Source: Kangiella sp. TOML190 (GTDB lineage Bacteria; Pseudomonadota; Gammaproteobacteria; Enterobacterales; Kangiellaceae). From it: 64,000 bases of DNA. The notes below the pieces were generated by a model that saw nothing but the letters and a program-made list of their open reading frames with translations, did not search any database and had not been told where the DNA came from. The translations under genes and the position numbers were made by a program. Of this stretch, positions 35,648 to 44,807 are shown one piece after another. The DNA lies in the NCBI RefSeq assembly GCF_023706045.1, contig NZ_BQYL01000001.1, positions 434,001 to 498,000 on the forward strand, in the 5' to 3' direction. Position 1 is the stretch's first letter. Every line of letters begins with the position of its first letter.

Positions 35648-36652
35648 CTAGGCAGATTTCTCTTTAGCATCTACAAAACTACTGAAATAATCAAGAATTG
35701 AAGTTTCCAAATAAAAACTATTGCCGCTTTTATCAATATCGCGAACAAAGCCTACATGGCCGCCATTTTCCGAAATGCGCAGCTCTAATGAGCTTGTCAG
35801 TTCAGACTCCTTCGGGATAATTTCTGGCGACATAAAGGGATCGTCAGCCGCATGCATAACCACGGTTGGCACTTGTATGTATTTAAGATACTGCTTGCTA
35901 GAAGATTGAACATAATAGTCGTTAGCATCAAGAAAACCGTTGAGCTTAGAGCTAATTCTATCGTCAAACTCACGCATACTGCTGATCAACAAAATATCTT
36001 TAGCGGTTAAGTTCAGCAGTTTTAACAAACGCTCAGCTGAATACTTGGCGATTATTTTTTTCTTCAAGGTGCTTAACAGATAATGCTTATAAATTTTCGA
36101 AAAGCCTTTATCTATAGAATCGGCACAAATAGATAAGTCAAACGGCGTGGATACCGCAAAGCCTGCTCGAATAGGCGCGTCGAGACCATCGCGGCCTTTT
36201 TCGCCAAGCCATTTCAGTAAAATATTAGCGCCTAGAGAGTAACCGGCGACGAAAATAGGCTGCTCGATATCATTCGCAGCTAAATGTTGCATCACAGCTT
36301 CTAAATCTTCACTGCGTCCGGCATGGTAAGTTTTATCGGTTCGGTTAGGTTCACCGCTACAACCACGCCAATAAACCAAAAGTCCCCGCCAGCCTTTAGC
36401 TTCAAGCTGATTCAGCATGCGTCTAAGATAAGGCGAGTCAAGATTACCTTCTAAGCCATGTAGCAGCACTAGAGTGGGGCTCGTTTTGTCCCGATTAACC
36501 CAGTCCAAATCTAGAAAGTCGCCGTCTGCTAACTCCAAGCGCTTTCGCAATAAATTCGGTATAGGAGTCTTTGGAGCCAAAGGACTCCAAAAGGTTTGTA
36601 GATGACGGTTGCTGAGCCACCAAGGCGGCTTAAACTCACTTTCTTTTAGCAT
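35648..36652 (-). CDS. YheT-family alpha/beta hydrolase
   Basis: A 334-residue alpha/beta-fold hydrolase. PPWWLSNRHLQTFWSPL at the N-terminus is the hallmark of the YheT/ABHD1-3 family. The oxyanion stretch LVLLHGLEGN, nucleophile elbow GYSLGAN, acid in HAADDPFM and histidine in GGHVGFV complete the triad. Substrates are thought to be acyl esters or phospholipids, but none is proven for bacteria. It lies 36 bases before the aldehyde dehydrogenase and 51 after hemE on the same strand. Confidence 0.88.
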   Translation of the reverse strand: MLKESEFKPPWWLSNRHLQTFWSPLAPKTPIPNLLRKRLELADGDFLDLDWVNRDKTSPTLVLLHGLEGNLDSPYLRRMLNQLEAKGWRGLLVYWRGCSGEPNRTDKTYHAGRSEDLEAVMQHLAANDIEQPIFVAGYSLGANILLKWLGEKGRDGLDAPIRAGFAVSTPFDLSICADSIDKGFSKIYKHYLLSTLKKKIIAKYSAERLLKLLNLTAKDILLISSMREFDDRISSKLNGFLDANDYYVQSSSKQYLKYIQVPTVVMHAADDPFMSPEIIPKESELTSSLELRISENGGHVGFVRDIDKSGNSFYLETSILDYFSSFVDAKEKSA

Positions 36653-36702
36653 GGCTGCTACTTTTACTAATCCCTTAACTTTGTTATCAGTTTGTTCGAA
36701 TA

Positions 36703-37770
36703 TTACAAATGATACTGTGGACTTAATTCGTGAACTGCTTTAATAAAAGCACCCGCTTTTTCAGGCTCCACCGTTTGATGGATGCCATGACCTAAATTAA
36801 ACACATGACCAGAGCCTTGTCCATAACTGGCGAGAATTTTGCTAACCTCTTCACGAATTCTTTGTTCCGAGCCATACAGAATCGAAGGGTCCATATTACC
36901 TTGCAAAGCGGTTTTGCCGTTAACCAGTGCCCGAGCATCCTGCAAATTAGTGGTCCAATCGACCCCTAAACAATCCGCCCCAGTCTGTGCCATTTGCTCC
37001 AGCCAATTACCGGCGCCTTTGGTGAACAAAGTGACCGGTATTTTTTGTCCATCTTTTTCTCGGGTGAGTCCGGCTACAATCTTTTGCATATAACGCAGCG
37101 AAAATTCTTGGTAATCGGCTGGAGTTAATACTCCGCCCCAAGTATCAAAAATCATCAAGGCTTGAGCTCCAGCCGCGACCTGTGCATTCAAGTAAAGAAT
37201 GATTGAGTCTGCCAGCTTCTCCAGCAAGGCATGCATCGCTTTGGGCTCTTGGTACATCATGCCTTTAACCCAAGAAAAGTTTTTGGTGCTCGCGCCTTCC
37301 ACCATATAGGTGGCTAAGGTCCAAGGACTGCCGGAAAAACCAATCAGCGGCACTTGGCCTTGCAAAGCTTTTCTGATGGTCGCTACGGCATCGGTAACGT
37401 ACTTTAACTCTTGGTTAGGATTGGGGATCGGCAACGCCGCGACTTCCGCCATAGAGCGCACGGGCTTTTCAAACGCTGGGCCTTCACCAGGAGTGAAGTA
37501 CAATCCTAAGCCCATAGCATCAGGGATGGTCAAAATATCTGAAAATAAAATAGCCGCATCTAGCGGAAAGCGACGCAATGGTTGTAGCGTTACTTCACAA
37601 GCCAGCTCAGGATTGGTACACAGATCCATAAAACTTCCAGCTTCAGCCCGCAGCTGACGATATTCAGGCAAGTAGCGCCCGGCTTGGCGCATCATCCAAA
37701 TCGGAGTTCTATCGGTTTCTTGTTGTAAACAGGCACGAATATAACGATCGTTTTTTAAAGCAGCTGACAT
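36703..37770 (-). CDS. hemE: uroporphyrinogen decarboxylase
   Basis: A 355-residue cytoplasmic enzyme that removes four carboxyl groups from uroporphyrinogen III to give coproporphyrinogen III, the substrate of HemN at the left end. The signature [16 protein letters not shown] is near the N-terminus, with [12 protein letters not shown] (catalytic aspartate), [13 protein letters not shown] and the C-terminal FNLGHGI. It is downstream of the SPOR gene on the same strand, as in some gammaproteobacteria with a damX-hemE neighbourhood. Confidence 0.97.
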   Translation of the reverse strand: MSAALKNDRYIRACLQQETDRTPIWMMRQAGRYLPEYRQLRAEAGSFMDLCTNPELACEVTLQPLRRFPLDAAILFSDILTIPDAMGLGLYFTPGEGPAFEKPVRSMAEVAALPIPNPNQELKYVTDAVATIRKALQGQVPLIGFSGSPWTLATYMVEGASTKNFSWVKGMMYQEPKAMHALLEKLADSIILYLNAQVAAGAQALMIFDTWGGVLTPADYQEFSLRYMQKIVAGLTREKDGQKIPVTLFTKGAGNWLEQMAQTGADCLGVDWTTNLQDARALVNGKTALQGNMDPSILYGSEQRIREEVSKILASYGQGSGHVFNLGHGIHQTVEPEKAGAFIKAVHELSPQYHL

Positions 37771-37846
37771 GAAATTTTAGCACTTAACAATTTGCCGCCA
37801 TTATAAAGCAAAGCTTAGGCGGCTACAGCATAATTCTTAGGATAAT

Positions 37847-39088
37847 CTATTGCTGCAATTCTTTGGCGAGCGAGCTAAAAGAGCGAAGCCAAGGCTTTTG
37901 CTGCATAATCGATTGGGGGAGCGATTGAATCGCCAGTTGGGCCCGTGCTCGATTGGGATAGTCTCCCCAAATCACACGAAAATGCGTCTCACCATTCACT
38001 CTTGCCGGATACACATAAGAATCGGCCAAATCCAATTCTTGCTTAAAAGCTTCGGCTTCTTGTTTAGATTTATGAGAAAACAGTTGAATGGTAAAATGCT
38101 CTGGCGAGCGAGTTTCAATCCAGACCTCAAAACTGTTGTTGGCAATCGCCGCTGACTGCGTCGACTCAATCACCAATTCCCCACCTTCGACCTCTTTTTC
38201 AGCCTCTGTCTGACCTTCGCTACTAGCACCAGCTGTTTCAGAACTGCTTTGTTTCAAGATAGGGATCGGCAACTCGCCTCCATCGATCACTTGAGTTTTA
38301 GACTCAGCTTCAGAAGTATTTTGCTCCAATGGCTTGGGGCTTTGAATTGCTTGTTCTTGGCTTTCACCGCCAGCAAACAGTAAATAACCTAGGAAAATCA
38401 ATACGCCAAGTCCAATGATAAGAGACGAAAGCACTCCACGGTTAGCTAAATCATAACTTTTAAGGCTGGAAGCTTTTTTCTTTAGCTTGACTTGTAGCTG
38501 CTCGCCAAGCCTTAAAACTTCGCCTGGAAATCCTCGGCTTTCGAAATAAATCAGCTCACTTTCCAAAGAGGGAATATCAAGACTGGGATCAATGCTGTGT
38601 TGCTGTTTATTCAATAGCTTATGGCAATCTTCCTTGTTGAAAAGCGGCAGAGTAAAGCGTGATTCTTGCAAACGCGGGATCCGATCCAGCAGTTCTGGCT
38701 CACCTAACACCACAAAATATTTGTCGATGTTGCTGCTAATTATCCGCTCTAATTGTGATGGGTCTACGTCCATGCAATCATCTAAGATCACCAGTTGGAT
38801 CTGGGATTGGAAGCTGTCTACATCAGGGATAGCGCCGAGGATTTGCTCGGTTGTTGATAAGGGATGCAGATTTTGATAACTGACGGATATTTCCTCATTT
38901 AATGTCAGCTTTTTGCTTAAGACACTGGCAAAGGTTGTTTTCCCAGCCTGATGAGGCGCTTCAATAAAAATAAAATGATTGGGTCTAAGTTGGTGACGAA
39001 TTACCGCAATCAAACGCTGCCACGACTCTGGCACGTGAATTGGCTGATGCTTTTTGGGGAGTTCTGAAGTATCCGCTGAAAATGACAT
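37847..39088 (-). CDS. DamX-like SPOR-domain protein with AAA ATPase module
   Basis: A 413-residue bitopic membrane protein. An N-terminal AAA-type module has Walker A APHQAGKTT (K50) and Walker B LVILDDC (D103-D104), followed by one transmembrane helix (about 219-238). An acidic, low-complexity periplasmic linker follows, then a SPOR domain (about 335-410, starting FTIQLFSHKSKQEAE). SPOR domains bind denuded peptidoglycan at the division septum. The order aroK-aroB-SPOR is conserved and marks this as the DamX equivalent. It starts two bases after aroB. Confidence 0.88.
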   Translation of the reverse strand: MSFSADTSELPKKHQPIHVPESWQRLIAVIRHQLRPNHFIFIEAPHQAGKTTFASVLSKKLTLNEEISVSYQNLHPLSTTEQILGAIPDVDSFQSQIQLVILDDCMDVDPSQLERIISSNIDKYFVVLGEPELLDRIPRLQESRFTLPLFNKEDCHKLLNKQQHSIDPSLDIPSLESELIYFESRGFPGEVLRLGEQLQVKLKKKASSLKSYDLANRGVLSSLIIGLGVLIFLGYLLFAGGESQEQAIQSPKPLEQNTSEAESKTQVIDGGELPIPILKQSSSETAGASSEGQTEAEKEVEGGELVIESTQSAAIANNSFEVWIETRSPEHFTIQLFSHKSKQEAEAFKQELDLADSYVYPARVNGETHFRVIWGDYPNRARAQLAIQSLPQSIMQQKPWLRSFSSLAKELQQ

Positions 39089-39090
39089 TA

Positions 39091-40182
39091 TTATTGTTGG
39101 CTTAAAAAGTCCGCCAACTCCCTATAACTCGTCTTTTCGCTAATCATAACCTGTCCTATTTTTTTTGGCAAAATCAAACGCGGATTCTTGCTCAAGTTTT
39201 TTTTGTCTAACCCCATCGCTGCTACCATTGCATTAACATCAAGATCCTTAGGAAGTCGAATAGGCAACTCAAACGCTGCTAGCAACTGGCTCACGCGCTC
39301 GGCTTGGGCTGCAGTTAACAGATTGAGTTTCTGGCTTAACCTACTCGCTAACACCATACCAATCGCAACGGCTTCGCCATGCAACATCTGTCCATATCCC
39401 AGAGTTTTCTCGATCGCATGACCAAAACTGTGCCCCAAATTTAACAAGGCTCGTACTCCTTGCTCTGTTTCATCCTGCTGCACGATCTTTGCCTTGATAA
39501 CGCAAGCCTGCTCAATCATCTTGATCAGAAAGTCAGGATTGAAGCTTTTGATATCTTCAACATTTGATTCAAGCCAATTAAAAAAATCAGTCGAATCAAT
39601 TATAGCGGCTTTAACAATCTCCGCCATTCCGGCTGCAAACTCTCGCCGCGGTAAACTTCGTAGACAATGGATATCAATCACAACTTTATGCGGTTGATGG
39701 AAGGCGCCAATCATATTTTTACCAAGCGGATGGTTAATTGCTGTCTTGCCTCCGATTGAAGAATCAACCATGGCCAGTAGGCTGGTTGGGATCTGAACAA
39801 ATGCTATGCCTCGTTGGTAGGTGGCCGCGCAAAAACCGGTAATATCGCCAATAACACCGCCGCCCAGTGCTATTAGTCCATCGTTTCTTTTAAGTTGCTC
39901 TTGCAGTAAAAAACTTTGAATTTTTTGGAAACTGTCAAAAGATTTATAAGATTCACCATCTTCTAAAACAAAATCAATAATCGTTAACTGCGGATTGGCA
40001 GTCTGTAATGAGTGTTTTAGTGAATCCAAGTAGAGGGGTGCCAAACTTTTATTGGTAATGATCACCACTTTATGGGCAAAAGGAAGATCTTTAAAGTTAC
40101 TCGGCGAAGAGAGAGTGCCTTCGCCAATCTGGATTTGGTAATGATGTGGTTTAGCTGATAGCGATAGTTGTAGGTTTTTCAA
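39091..40182 (-). CDS. aroB: 3-dehydroquinate synthase
   Basis: A 363-residue NAD- and zinc-dependent enzyme that closes the ring of DAHP to 3-dehydroquinate in the shikimate pathway. The NAD-binding DGLIALGGGVIGDITGF, the substrate segment QIPTSLLAMVDSSIGGKTAIN, and zinc ligands in LNLGHSFGHAIE and HGEAVAIGM are present. It follows aroK by 31 bases, the standard pair. Confidence 0.97.
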   Translation of the reverse strand: MKNLQLSLSAKPHHYQIQIGEGTLSSPSNFKDLPFAHKVVIITNKSLAPLYLDSLKHSLQTANPQLTIIDFVLEDGESYKSFDSFQKIQSFLLQEQLKRNDGLIALGGGVIGDITGFCAATYQRGIAFVQIPTSLLAMVDSSIGGKTAINHPLGKNMIGAFHQPHKVVIDIHCLRSLPRREFAAGMAEIVKAAIIDSTDFFNWLESNVEDIKSFNPDFLIKMIEQACVIKAKIVQQDETEQGVRALLNLGHSFGHAIEKTLGYGQMLHGEAVAIGMVLASRLSQKLNLLTAAQAERVSQLLAAFELPIRLPKDLDVNAMVAAMGLDKKNLSKNPRLILPKKIGQVMISEKTSYRELADFLSQQ

Positions 40183-40213
40183 TAAGTTATCGCCCGTAGC
40201 TTGTTCTGTCTAG

Positions 40214-40735
40214 TTAGATACTTTGATCCATTAGCTCAACAATTTGTTTCGCTACGGATTTTACCGAACTAATATTAGTCGGCACTGTAAGATCGGCAAT
40301 CTCAGTATAAAGCGTTTCCCTTTCCGTCATCAAACTCTCTAGCACTTCCTTTGGATTATCATTTTGGATCAAAGGACGTCTTTTATCACGACGGGTTCTT
40401 TCCAGTTGCTGCTCAATTGAAGTTTCAAGATAGACCACCACACCACGAGCAGCCAAAAAGTTACGACTTTTATCAGAAACAATTGCGCCACCGCCAGTTG
40501 CCAATACCACGCCTTGCATTTGCGTTAACTCTTCTATGATGGCTTCTTCACGCTTACGAAAACCATCTTCGCCTTCAATATCAAAAATCCAATCAATAGG
40601 CGCACCGGTTCGCTTTTCAAGCTCATGATCGCTATCAATAAACTCGAGTTTTAGAATTTCTGCCAGTTGCTTGCCAATGGTGGTTTTGCCAGCCCCCATA
40701 GGGCCGACTAAAAAGATGTTGCGCTTACCTTTCAT
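40214..40735 (-). CDS. aroK: shikimate kinase
   Basis: A 173-residue kinase that phosphorylates shikimate at the 3-hydroxyl. The Walker A loop [12 protein letters not shown] (11-22), the shikimate-binding DSD motif ([11 protein letters not shown]), GGGAI and the lid R-containing TRRDKRRPL are visible. It stands between pilQ and aroB. A possible terminator for pilQ that contains a -10-like TATAAT precedes it, so it may have its own promoter. Confidence 0.96.
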   Translation of the reverse strand: MKGKRNIFLVGPMGAGKTTIGKQLAEILKLEFIDSDHELEKRTGAPIDWIFDIEGEDGFRKREEAIIEELTQMQGVVLATGGGAIVSDKSRNFLAARGVVVYLETSIEQQLERTRRDKRRPLIQNDNPKEVLESLMTERETLYTEIADLTVPTNISSVKSVAKQIVELMDQSI

Positions 40736-40770
40736 GAATTATTCTTACTCTTGATTTTCTGATATTAAAA

Positions 40771-40808
40771 AGCCAAAAACCTAGGCATACGGATTATACC
40801 TAGGTTTT
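40771..40808 (-). terminator. pilQ terminator hairpin with an embedded -10-like hexamer
   Basis: AAAACCTAGG at 40776-40785 is the inverse of CCTAGGTTTT at 40799-40808. On the minus strand the stem is followed by T-rich sequence. The 13-base loop carries TATAAT (minus strand, 40798-40793), a perfect -10 hexamer with no good -35. It may end pilQ transcripts, start aroK transcripts, or both. Confidence 0.55.
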
Positions 40809-40827
40809 AGCTAATTGGGTATGAAAC

Positions 40828-43038
40828 TTATAATTTCAAGTCGTTATTCAATATTTTTGGAGTGACGAAAATTAACAGCTCTTGCTTATTGTCAAAACGC
40901 TCGGTGCTTCTAAACAACCAGCCCATAAAAGGAATATCACCCAACAGCGGAACTTTTGTCTCAGTATGCTGAGTTCTATGCTGGAAGATACCACCCAGAA
41001 CAATGGTCTCACCATTATTAACCAGAACCGTTGTACCTATTTCCTGAGTATTAATCGCAGGGGCGCCCACGTTACCTTCACCTTGGAATGCAATAGTTTC
41101 ACCACGAGTATCCTGTTTTATGGCAAGATTGAGGTTCACTCTTCCATCAGGAGTGATTTGTGGAGTAACTCGCAACTCAAGTACTGCTTCTTTAAACTCT
41201 ACGGTTACATTACCGCCTAGGCCGCCTGAACCACCAGAGTTTTGCTGGTATGGGATTTCCTCACCCGCCTTGATAAAGGCTTCCTGCTGATTGGCAGTAA
41301 TCACTTTCGGGCTGGCAACTACCTCACCACGATTTTCAGATTCTAGCGCTGAAATTTCTAAATCAAGAATCAAACCTTCGGCTAATCTAAAGAAGGACAA
41401 GCCTAAAGAACCAGCCGGGTTAGCCACAGGCAGGTTGACATTTAATCGGTCATCAATACTGCCAATGCTATTAGGATCTAGGCCCTCTACAATAATGCCA
41501 GGGTTATTAATGACAGCACCATCTAAAGTACCGGAAACAGATGCTTCATCAGAGTTAAAGATATCAGTCACCCCGACTCGAGCACCAATATCTCGCGAGA
41601 AGCCATCATCCGCCGTAACAATTCTTGCTTCAATCAGCACTTGCTGAACAGGAATATCCAATTGTTCGACTAAACGTCTAGCATCTTCTAATTTGCTAGG
41701 TACGTCTTTAACAATAAGGCTATTGGTTCTGACGTCAACAGAAACAGCCCCACGATCCGATAAAATACCAACCGTTTGATCTGCGCTAGTCGTGCCATCA
41801 CCAGAACTGGTCTGTAGATTAGAAGGTTTAAGTAAAGAAGCAAATTCTACCGCTTTACCATAATTAACTTGGATAATCTCGGTTCTTAGCGGTGCCAACT
41901 CTTCGACCTGCTTTAGAGCCTCTAACTCTTGCTCTTCACGCGCTGCTATCACATCGGCAGGCGCAATCATAATTACGTTGCCTTCTTGGCGTTTGCCTAA
42001 ACCTTTCGATTTAAGAATAATATCCAGCGCCTGATCCCAAGGAACATTCACCAGATTAAGTGCCATTGAACCTTGAACATCATCACTAATTACGATATTT
42101 AAGCCAGCAAAATCACCAAGCGTGTGTAAAATCGCTTTCAGATCCATATCCTGGAATTGCAAGGTTAAACGATCACCCGAATACTTAGGCTTCTCACGCT
42201 CGCGACGTTCGATTTCAGCTTTGGTTAATGGCTTTAACTCGATGGTGTATTGATCATCAGCTTGGTAAGCCAAGTAATCAAAGTTATCATTAGCTTTAAC
42301 CACTAAACGAACCGTATTGCCACGGCTGCTGGTTTCAATAATCTGCGCCGGAGTGCCAAAATCCACAACATCTAGTCGACGAATAAAGTTCGGATCAATG
42401 TCCGTATCAATAAAGTCGGCAATCACATTACGTCCTTCTTGACGCAAATCCACCGATACATTAGGGCTTCCTAAATTAACTAACACTCGCCCTTCGCCTT
42501 CCGTACCGCGGCGAAAATCAATACTGGCAATATCATAATCGCTGCTAGCGGAACTTCTGGGTAGGCTTGCAGCTACATTACCGCTAGAAGCAGAGCCGGA
42601 ACCAGCGTTACTCAACGTCACAAAAAAGTCATTACCTTGAATACGACTGTTATAACTCACCATCTGCTCAAGATTGATAATCACTCGAGTTTTATCGCCC
42701 GCTTCAAGCGCGGTTACTGAGTTTAAAACCCCGACATCGATTGCTTTAGTTTTATAGCTTAAGCCAGAGTCGACTCCATCAAAGTCCATCGAAATTCTAG
42801 CCGGATTGGCAGTGGTAAACTCTTGCGGACTTGGCGGCGCTGAACTGTATTCAAAACGCAACTGAACCTTATCACCCGGTAGCACTTGATAATCAATTGC
42901 CTGTAACTGACTAGCATTTACACCCCAAGATGCTAGTAAGGCTACCATCGTTATTGAACATTTATTGAGAAAACCTTTTGTCGACATAATTTTTTTACCC
43001 AAGTGTAGCTGTGAATTCCTTGTATTTGATTGTTTCAT
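40828..43038 (-). CDS. pilQ: type IV pilus secretin PilQ
   Basis: The outer-membrane secretin through which the type IV pilus passes. The chosen start gives 736 residues, with a signal peptide near residues 25-45 (MVALLASWGVNASQ). One or two AMIN domains (peptidoglycan binding, about 50-270) are followed by the STN/N-domains with LTLQFQDMDLKAILHTLGDFAGLNIVI and the secretin core with VEFKEAVLELRVTPQIT and VPLLGDIPFMGWLFRS. I chose the ATG at 43038 because GGGGGG lies just upstream. The frame stays open to 43092 inside pilP. An inner ATG at 42987 is an alternative. It is the last gene of pilMNOPQ. Confidence 0.95.
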   Translation of the reverse strand: MKQSNTRNSQLHLGKKIMSTKGFLNKCSITMVALLASWGVNASQLQAIDYQVLPGDKVQLRFEYSSAPPSPQEFTTANPARISMDFDGVDSGLSYKTKAIDVGVLNSVTALEAGDKTRVIINLEQMVSYNSRIQGNDFFVTLSNAGSGSASSGNVAASLPRSSASSDYDIASIDFRRGTEGEGRVLVNLGSPNVSVDLRQEGRNVIADFIDTDIDPNFIRRLDVVDFGTPAQIIETSSRGNTVRLVVKANDNFDYLAYQADDQYTIELKPLTKAEIERREREKPKYSGDRLTLQFQDMDLKAILHTLGDFAGLNIVISDDVQGSMALNLVNVPWDQALDIILKSKGLGKRQEGNVIMIAPADVIAAREEQELEALKQVEELAPLRTEIIQVNYGKAVEFASLLKPSNLQTSSGDGTTSADQTVGILSDRGAVSVDVRTNSLIVKDVPSKLEDARRLVEQLDIPVQQVLIEARIVTADDGFSRDIGARVGVTDIFNSDEASVSGTLDGAVINNPGIIVEGLDPNSIGSIDDRLNVNLPVANPAGSLGLSFFRLAEGLILDLEISALESENRGEVVASPKVITANQQEAFIKAGEEIPYQQNSGGSGGLGGNVTVEFKEAVLELRVTPQITPDGRVNLNLAIKQDTRGETIAFQGEGNVGAPAINTQEIGTTVLVNNGETIVLGGIFQHRTQHTETKVPLLGDIPFMGWLFRSTERFDNKQELLIFVTPKILNNDLKL

Positions 43039-43049
43039 TATCTGCCCCC

Positions 43050-43598
43050 CTACTGTCCTAAGACCAAGTATTGCGGACGTTTTTCCCAACATCCTTTTGA
43101 GTTCGGAACTATGGCTTCGATAGTAATCTGATCGTTATCAATCTTAAGCACCTTACCATCGTTCAAACCAATGTATTCGCCTACATGAATCGGCTGAATC
43201 ACTCCAGCACTGTCACCCGACTCGATTTTAATCAAACCTCGATGCTCGCGTTTATTAGAAATTAACCCCACATACTGCAAAGCATCCAACCCAAAGCGCT
43301 CTAAATCAAACTTGCGGCGATTCGGATCCGGCTGGATATCAGTTTCGCAGCCTTCTTCGATTTGCAATAAACGAGTTTCAAACTCGGGATCCAATTCAGC
43401 AAAAGGACTGCGTAAATCGACCGCACTGTAGGTAAAAGGCTCGTAAGGAATGACCGGAGGTAATTCTTTAATTCCCGTCGGTGTTGAATCTTTAATTTTT
43501 TGAACTTCCTGCTGTAGCTCACTCAAGCCATTACCTTGACAGGCGCTTAAAGCTAAGGTCATCAAGCTCAAACTGATCATTGTCTTTATTTTTTTCAT
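43050..43598 (-). CDS. pilP: type IV pilus lipoprotein PilP
   Basis: An inner-membrane lipoprotein linking the PilMNO platform to PilQ. The chosen ATG gives 182 residues with a lipoprotein signal (SLMTLALSACQG, lipobox LSAC) and is preceded by a strong AAGGTGG ribosome site. The frame is open 11 codons further upstream within pilO, but that form would bury the signal peptide. The C-terminal beta-domain (GLIKIESGDSAGVIQPIHVGEYIGLNDGKV) matches PilP. It ends 11 bases before pilQ. Confidence 0.93.
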   Translation of the reverse strand: MKKIKTMISLSLMTLALSACQGNGLSELQQEVQKIKDSTPTGIKELPPVIPYEPFTYSAVDLRSPFAELDPEFETRLLQIEEGCETDIQPDPNRRKFDLERFGLDALQYVGLISNKREHRGLIKIESGDSAGVIQPIHVGEYIGLNDGKVLKIDNDQITIEAIVPNSKGCWEKRPQYLVLGQ

Positions 43599-43611
43599 AT
43601 CATTAGCCACC

Positions 43612-44220
43612 TTATTGATCCTGAGGTTCATAACGATAAGTTTTCGCTAAAACCGAAAAGCTCAGCACTTCATTCTCACCTTCATCGAAACCTTTTTTAG
43701 CATCCTTGGCTGGCTCGATTTTAAAATCATGCAAAGTTACAATTCTTGGTAAGCTGGAGATTCGACTAACAAAATCAGCAATTTGGTGGTAGCTACCACT
43801 TGCTAAAATAGAAATTGGCTTTTCTTTGTAGAACTCTTTTGGCACTTCGGTTTGATAGGAGTGGGAAATTAAGTCGATTCCGGCACCCGAAGCGGCGTAA
43901 GAAATTTCATCCAATAAACCTGGAATCTCTGTACTTTTTGGCAAGCGCTCTAATAAGTCATTAAAGATACCTTGCATTTCTTCCATTTGAATTCGATATA
44001 GCTCAAGGTTCGCCGCTTTTTTATACTTAGTGCTAAACTCACCTAGCTTATCGCGCTCGATACGCTCTTTTGCCTTAAGCTCTTCAATCTGGTCACTGGT
44101 AAAAAAGTAATAGCCTAAGCCAAACACTGCCAGCATCACGATAATGATGACCACGATTTTGCCAGGCCAAGGCCAATTGCCAATATTATTGATGTCTTGA
44201 TATTTACTCATATCAGCCAT
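43612..44220 (-). CDS. pilO: type IV pilus inner-membrane protein PilO
   Basis: A 202-residue bitopic protein that pairs with PilN in the pilus alignment complex. One transmembrane helix (about 19-38) follows a short cytoplasmic stretch with NWPWPGK, a PilO feature. A coiled coil (about 40-85) and the ferredoxin-like periplasmic domain follow. Its ATG overlaps the stop of pilN (TAATG). A GGAGGGG ribosome site is in the last codons of pilN. Confidence 0.93.
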   Translation of the reverse strand: MADMSKYQDINNIGNWPWPGKIVVIIIVMLAVFGLGYYFFTSDQIEELKAKERIERDKLGEFSTKYKKAANLELYRIQMEEMQGIFNDLLERLPKSTEIPGLLDEISYAASGAGIDLISHSYQTEVPKEFYKEKPISILASGSYHQIADFVSRISSLPRIVTLHDFKIEPAKDAKKGFDEGENEVLSFSVLAKTYRYEPQDQ

Positions 44221-44807
44221 TATTTAGCCCCTCCCTGATTGTTACTATCTTCCGCTGGCGTAGCGCCCGGAATGACTTGTAGCGCTTCTAGTACAAACAC
44301 TTGCGCTGGCACTCCTTTACGTTCTTTTTCAACTTCTTTTAAGTCTTTGTACTTTAAGCGCTCGGAAGAATTCATCTTGCGCATAAATTCAGAAATTCGG
44401 GTATTAGTTTCACCACGACCTACAAACGTAAGATTTTGATCATTTTTGCGCTCAAGGCTGTTCAGGTGAATACCTTCTGGAACAGAGCGGACTAACTCAT
44501 CAAACAAACGAACCACTTCTGGGCGGCTGCGTTGTAAGTTTTGAATGACTTCCATCTGTTGTTCCAACTCTGCCAATTTTTTCTCGATCTCATCAATTTC
44601 TTTAATCTGTCGATCAAGCTGGCGAATTTCGGTAGTCAAGTATTGGTTACGCTCTTCTTGGCCTGCGATTTTATTGTTCATGATCCAATAAACCAACGCC
44701 ATAATTGCTACTGCCAATAAAGCCATAAGGCCTAGAGTAATAAAGAACTCTTTTTGACGCTGTTGGCGTGCTTCTTCACGCCAATCAAGTAAGTTAATCA
44801 AAGCCAT
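44220..44807 (-). CDS. pilN: type IV pilus inner-membrane protein PilN
   Basis: A 195-residue bitopic protein. The N-terminal INLLDWREEARQQRQKEF (about 3-21) is the conserved cytoplasmic motif that docks into PilM. One transmembrane helix (about 23-45), a coiled coil and a periplasmic ferredoxin-like domain follow. Its ATG overlaps the pilM stop (TAATG), and GGAG stands just before it. It belongs to the pilMNOPQ operon that supports twitching motility and DNA uptake. Confidence 0.94.
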   Translation of the reverse strand: MALINLLDWREEARQQRQKEFFITLGLMALLAVAIMALVYWIMNNKIAGQEERNQYLTTEIRQLDRQIKEIDEIEKKLAELEQQMEVIQNLQRSRPEVVRLFDELVRSVPEGIHLNSLERKNDQNLTFVGRGETNTRISEFMRKMNSSERLKYKDLKEVEKERKGVPAQVFVLEALQVIPGATPAEDSNNQGGAK

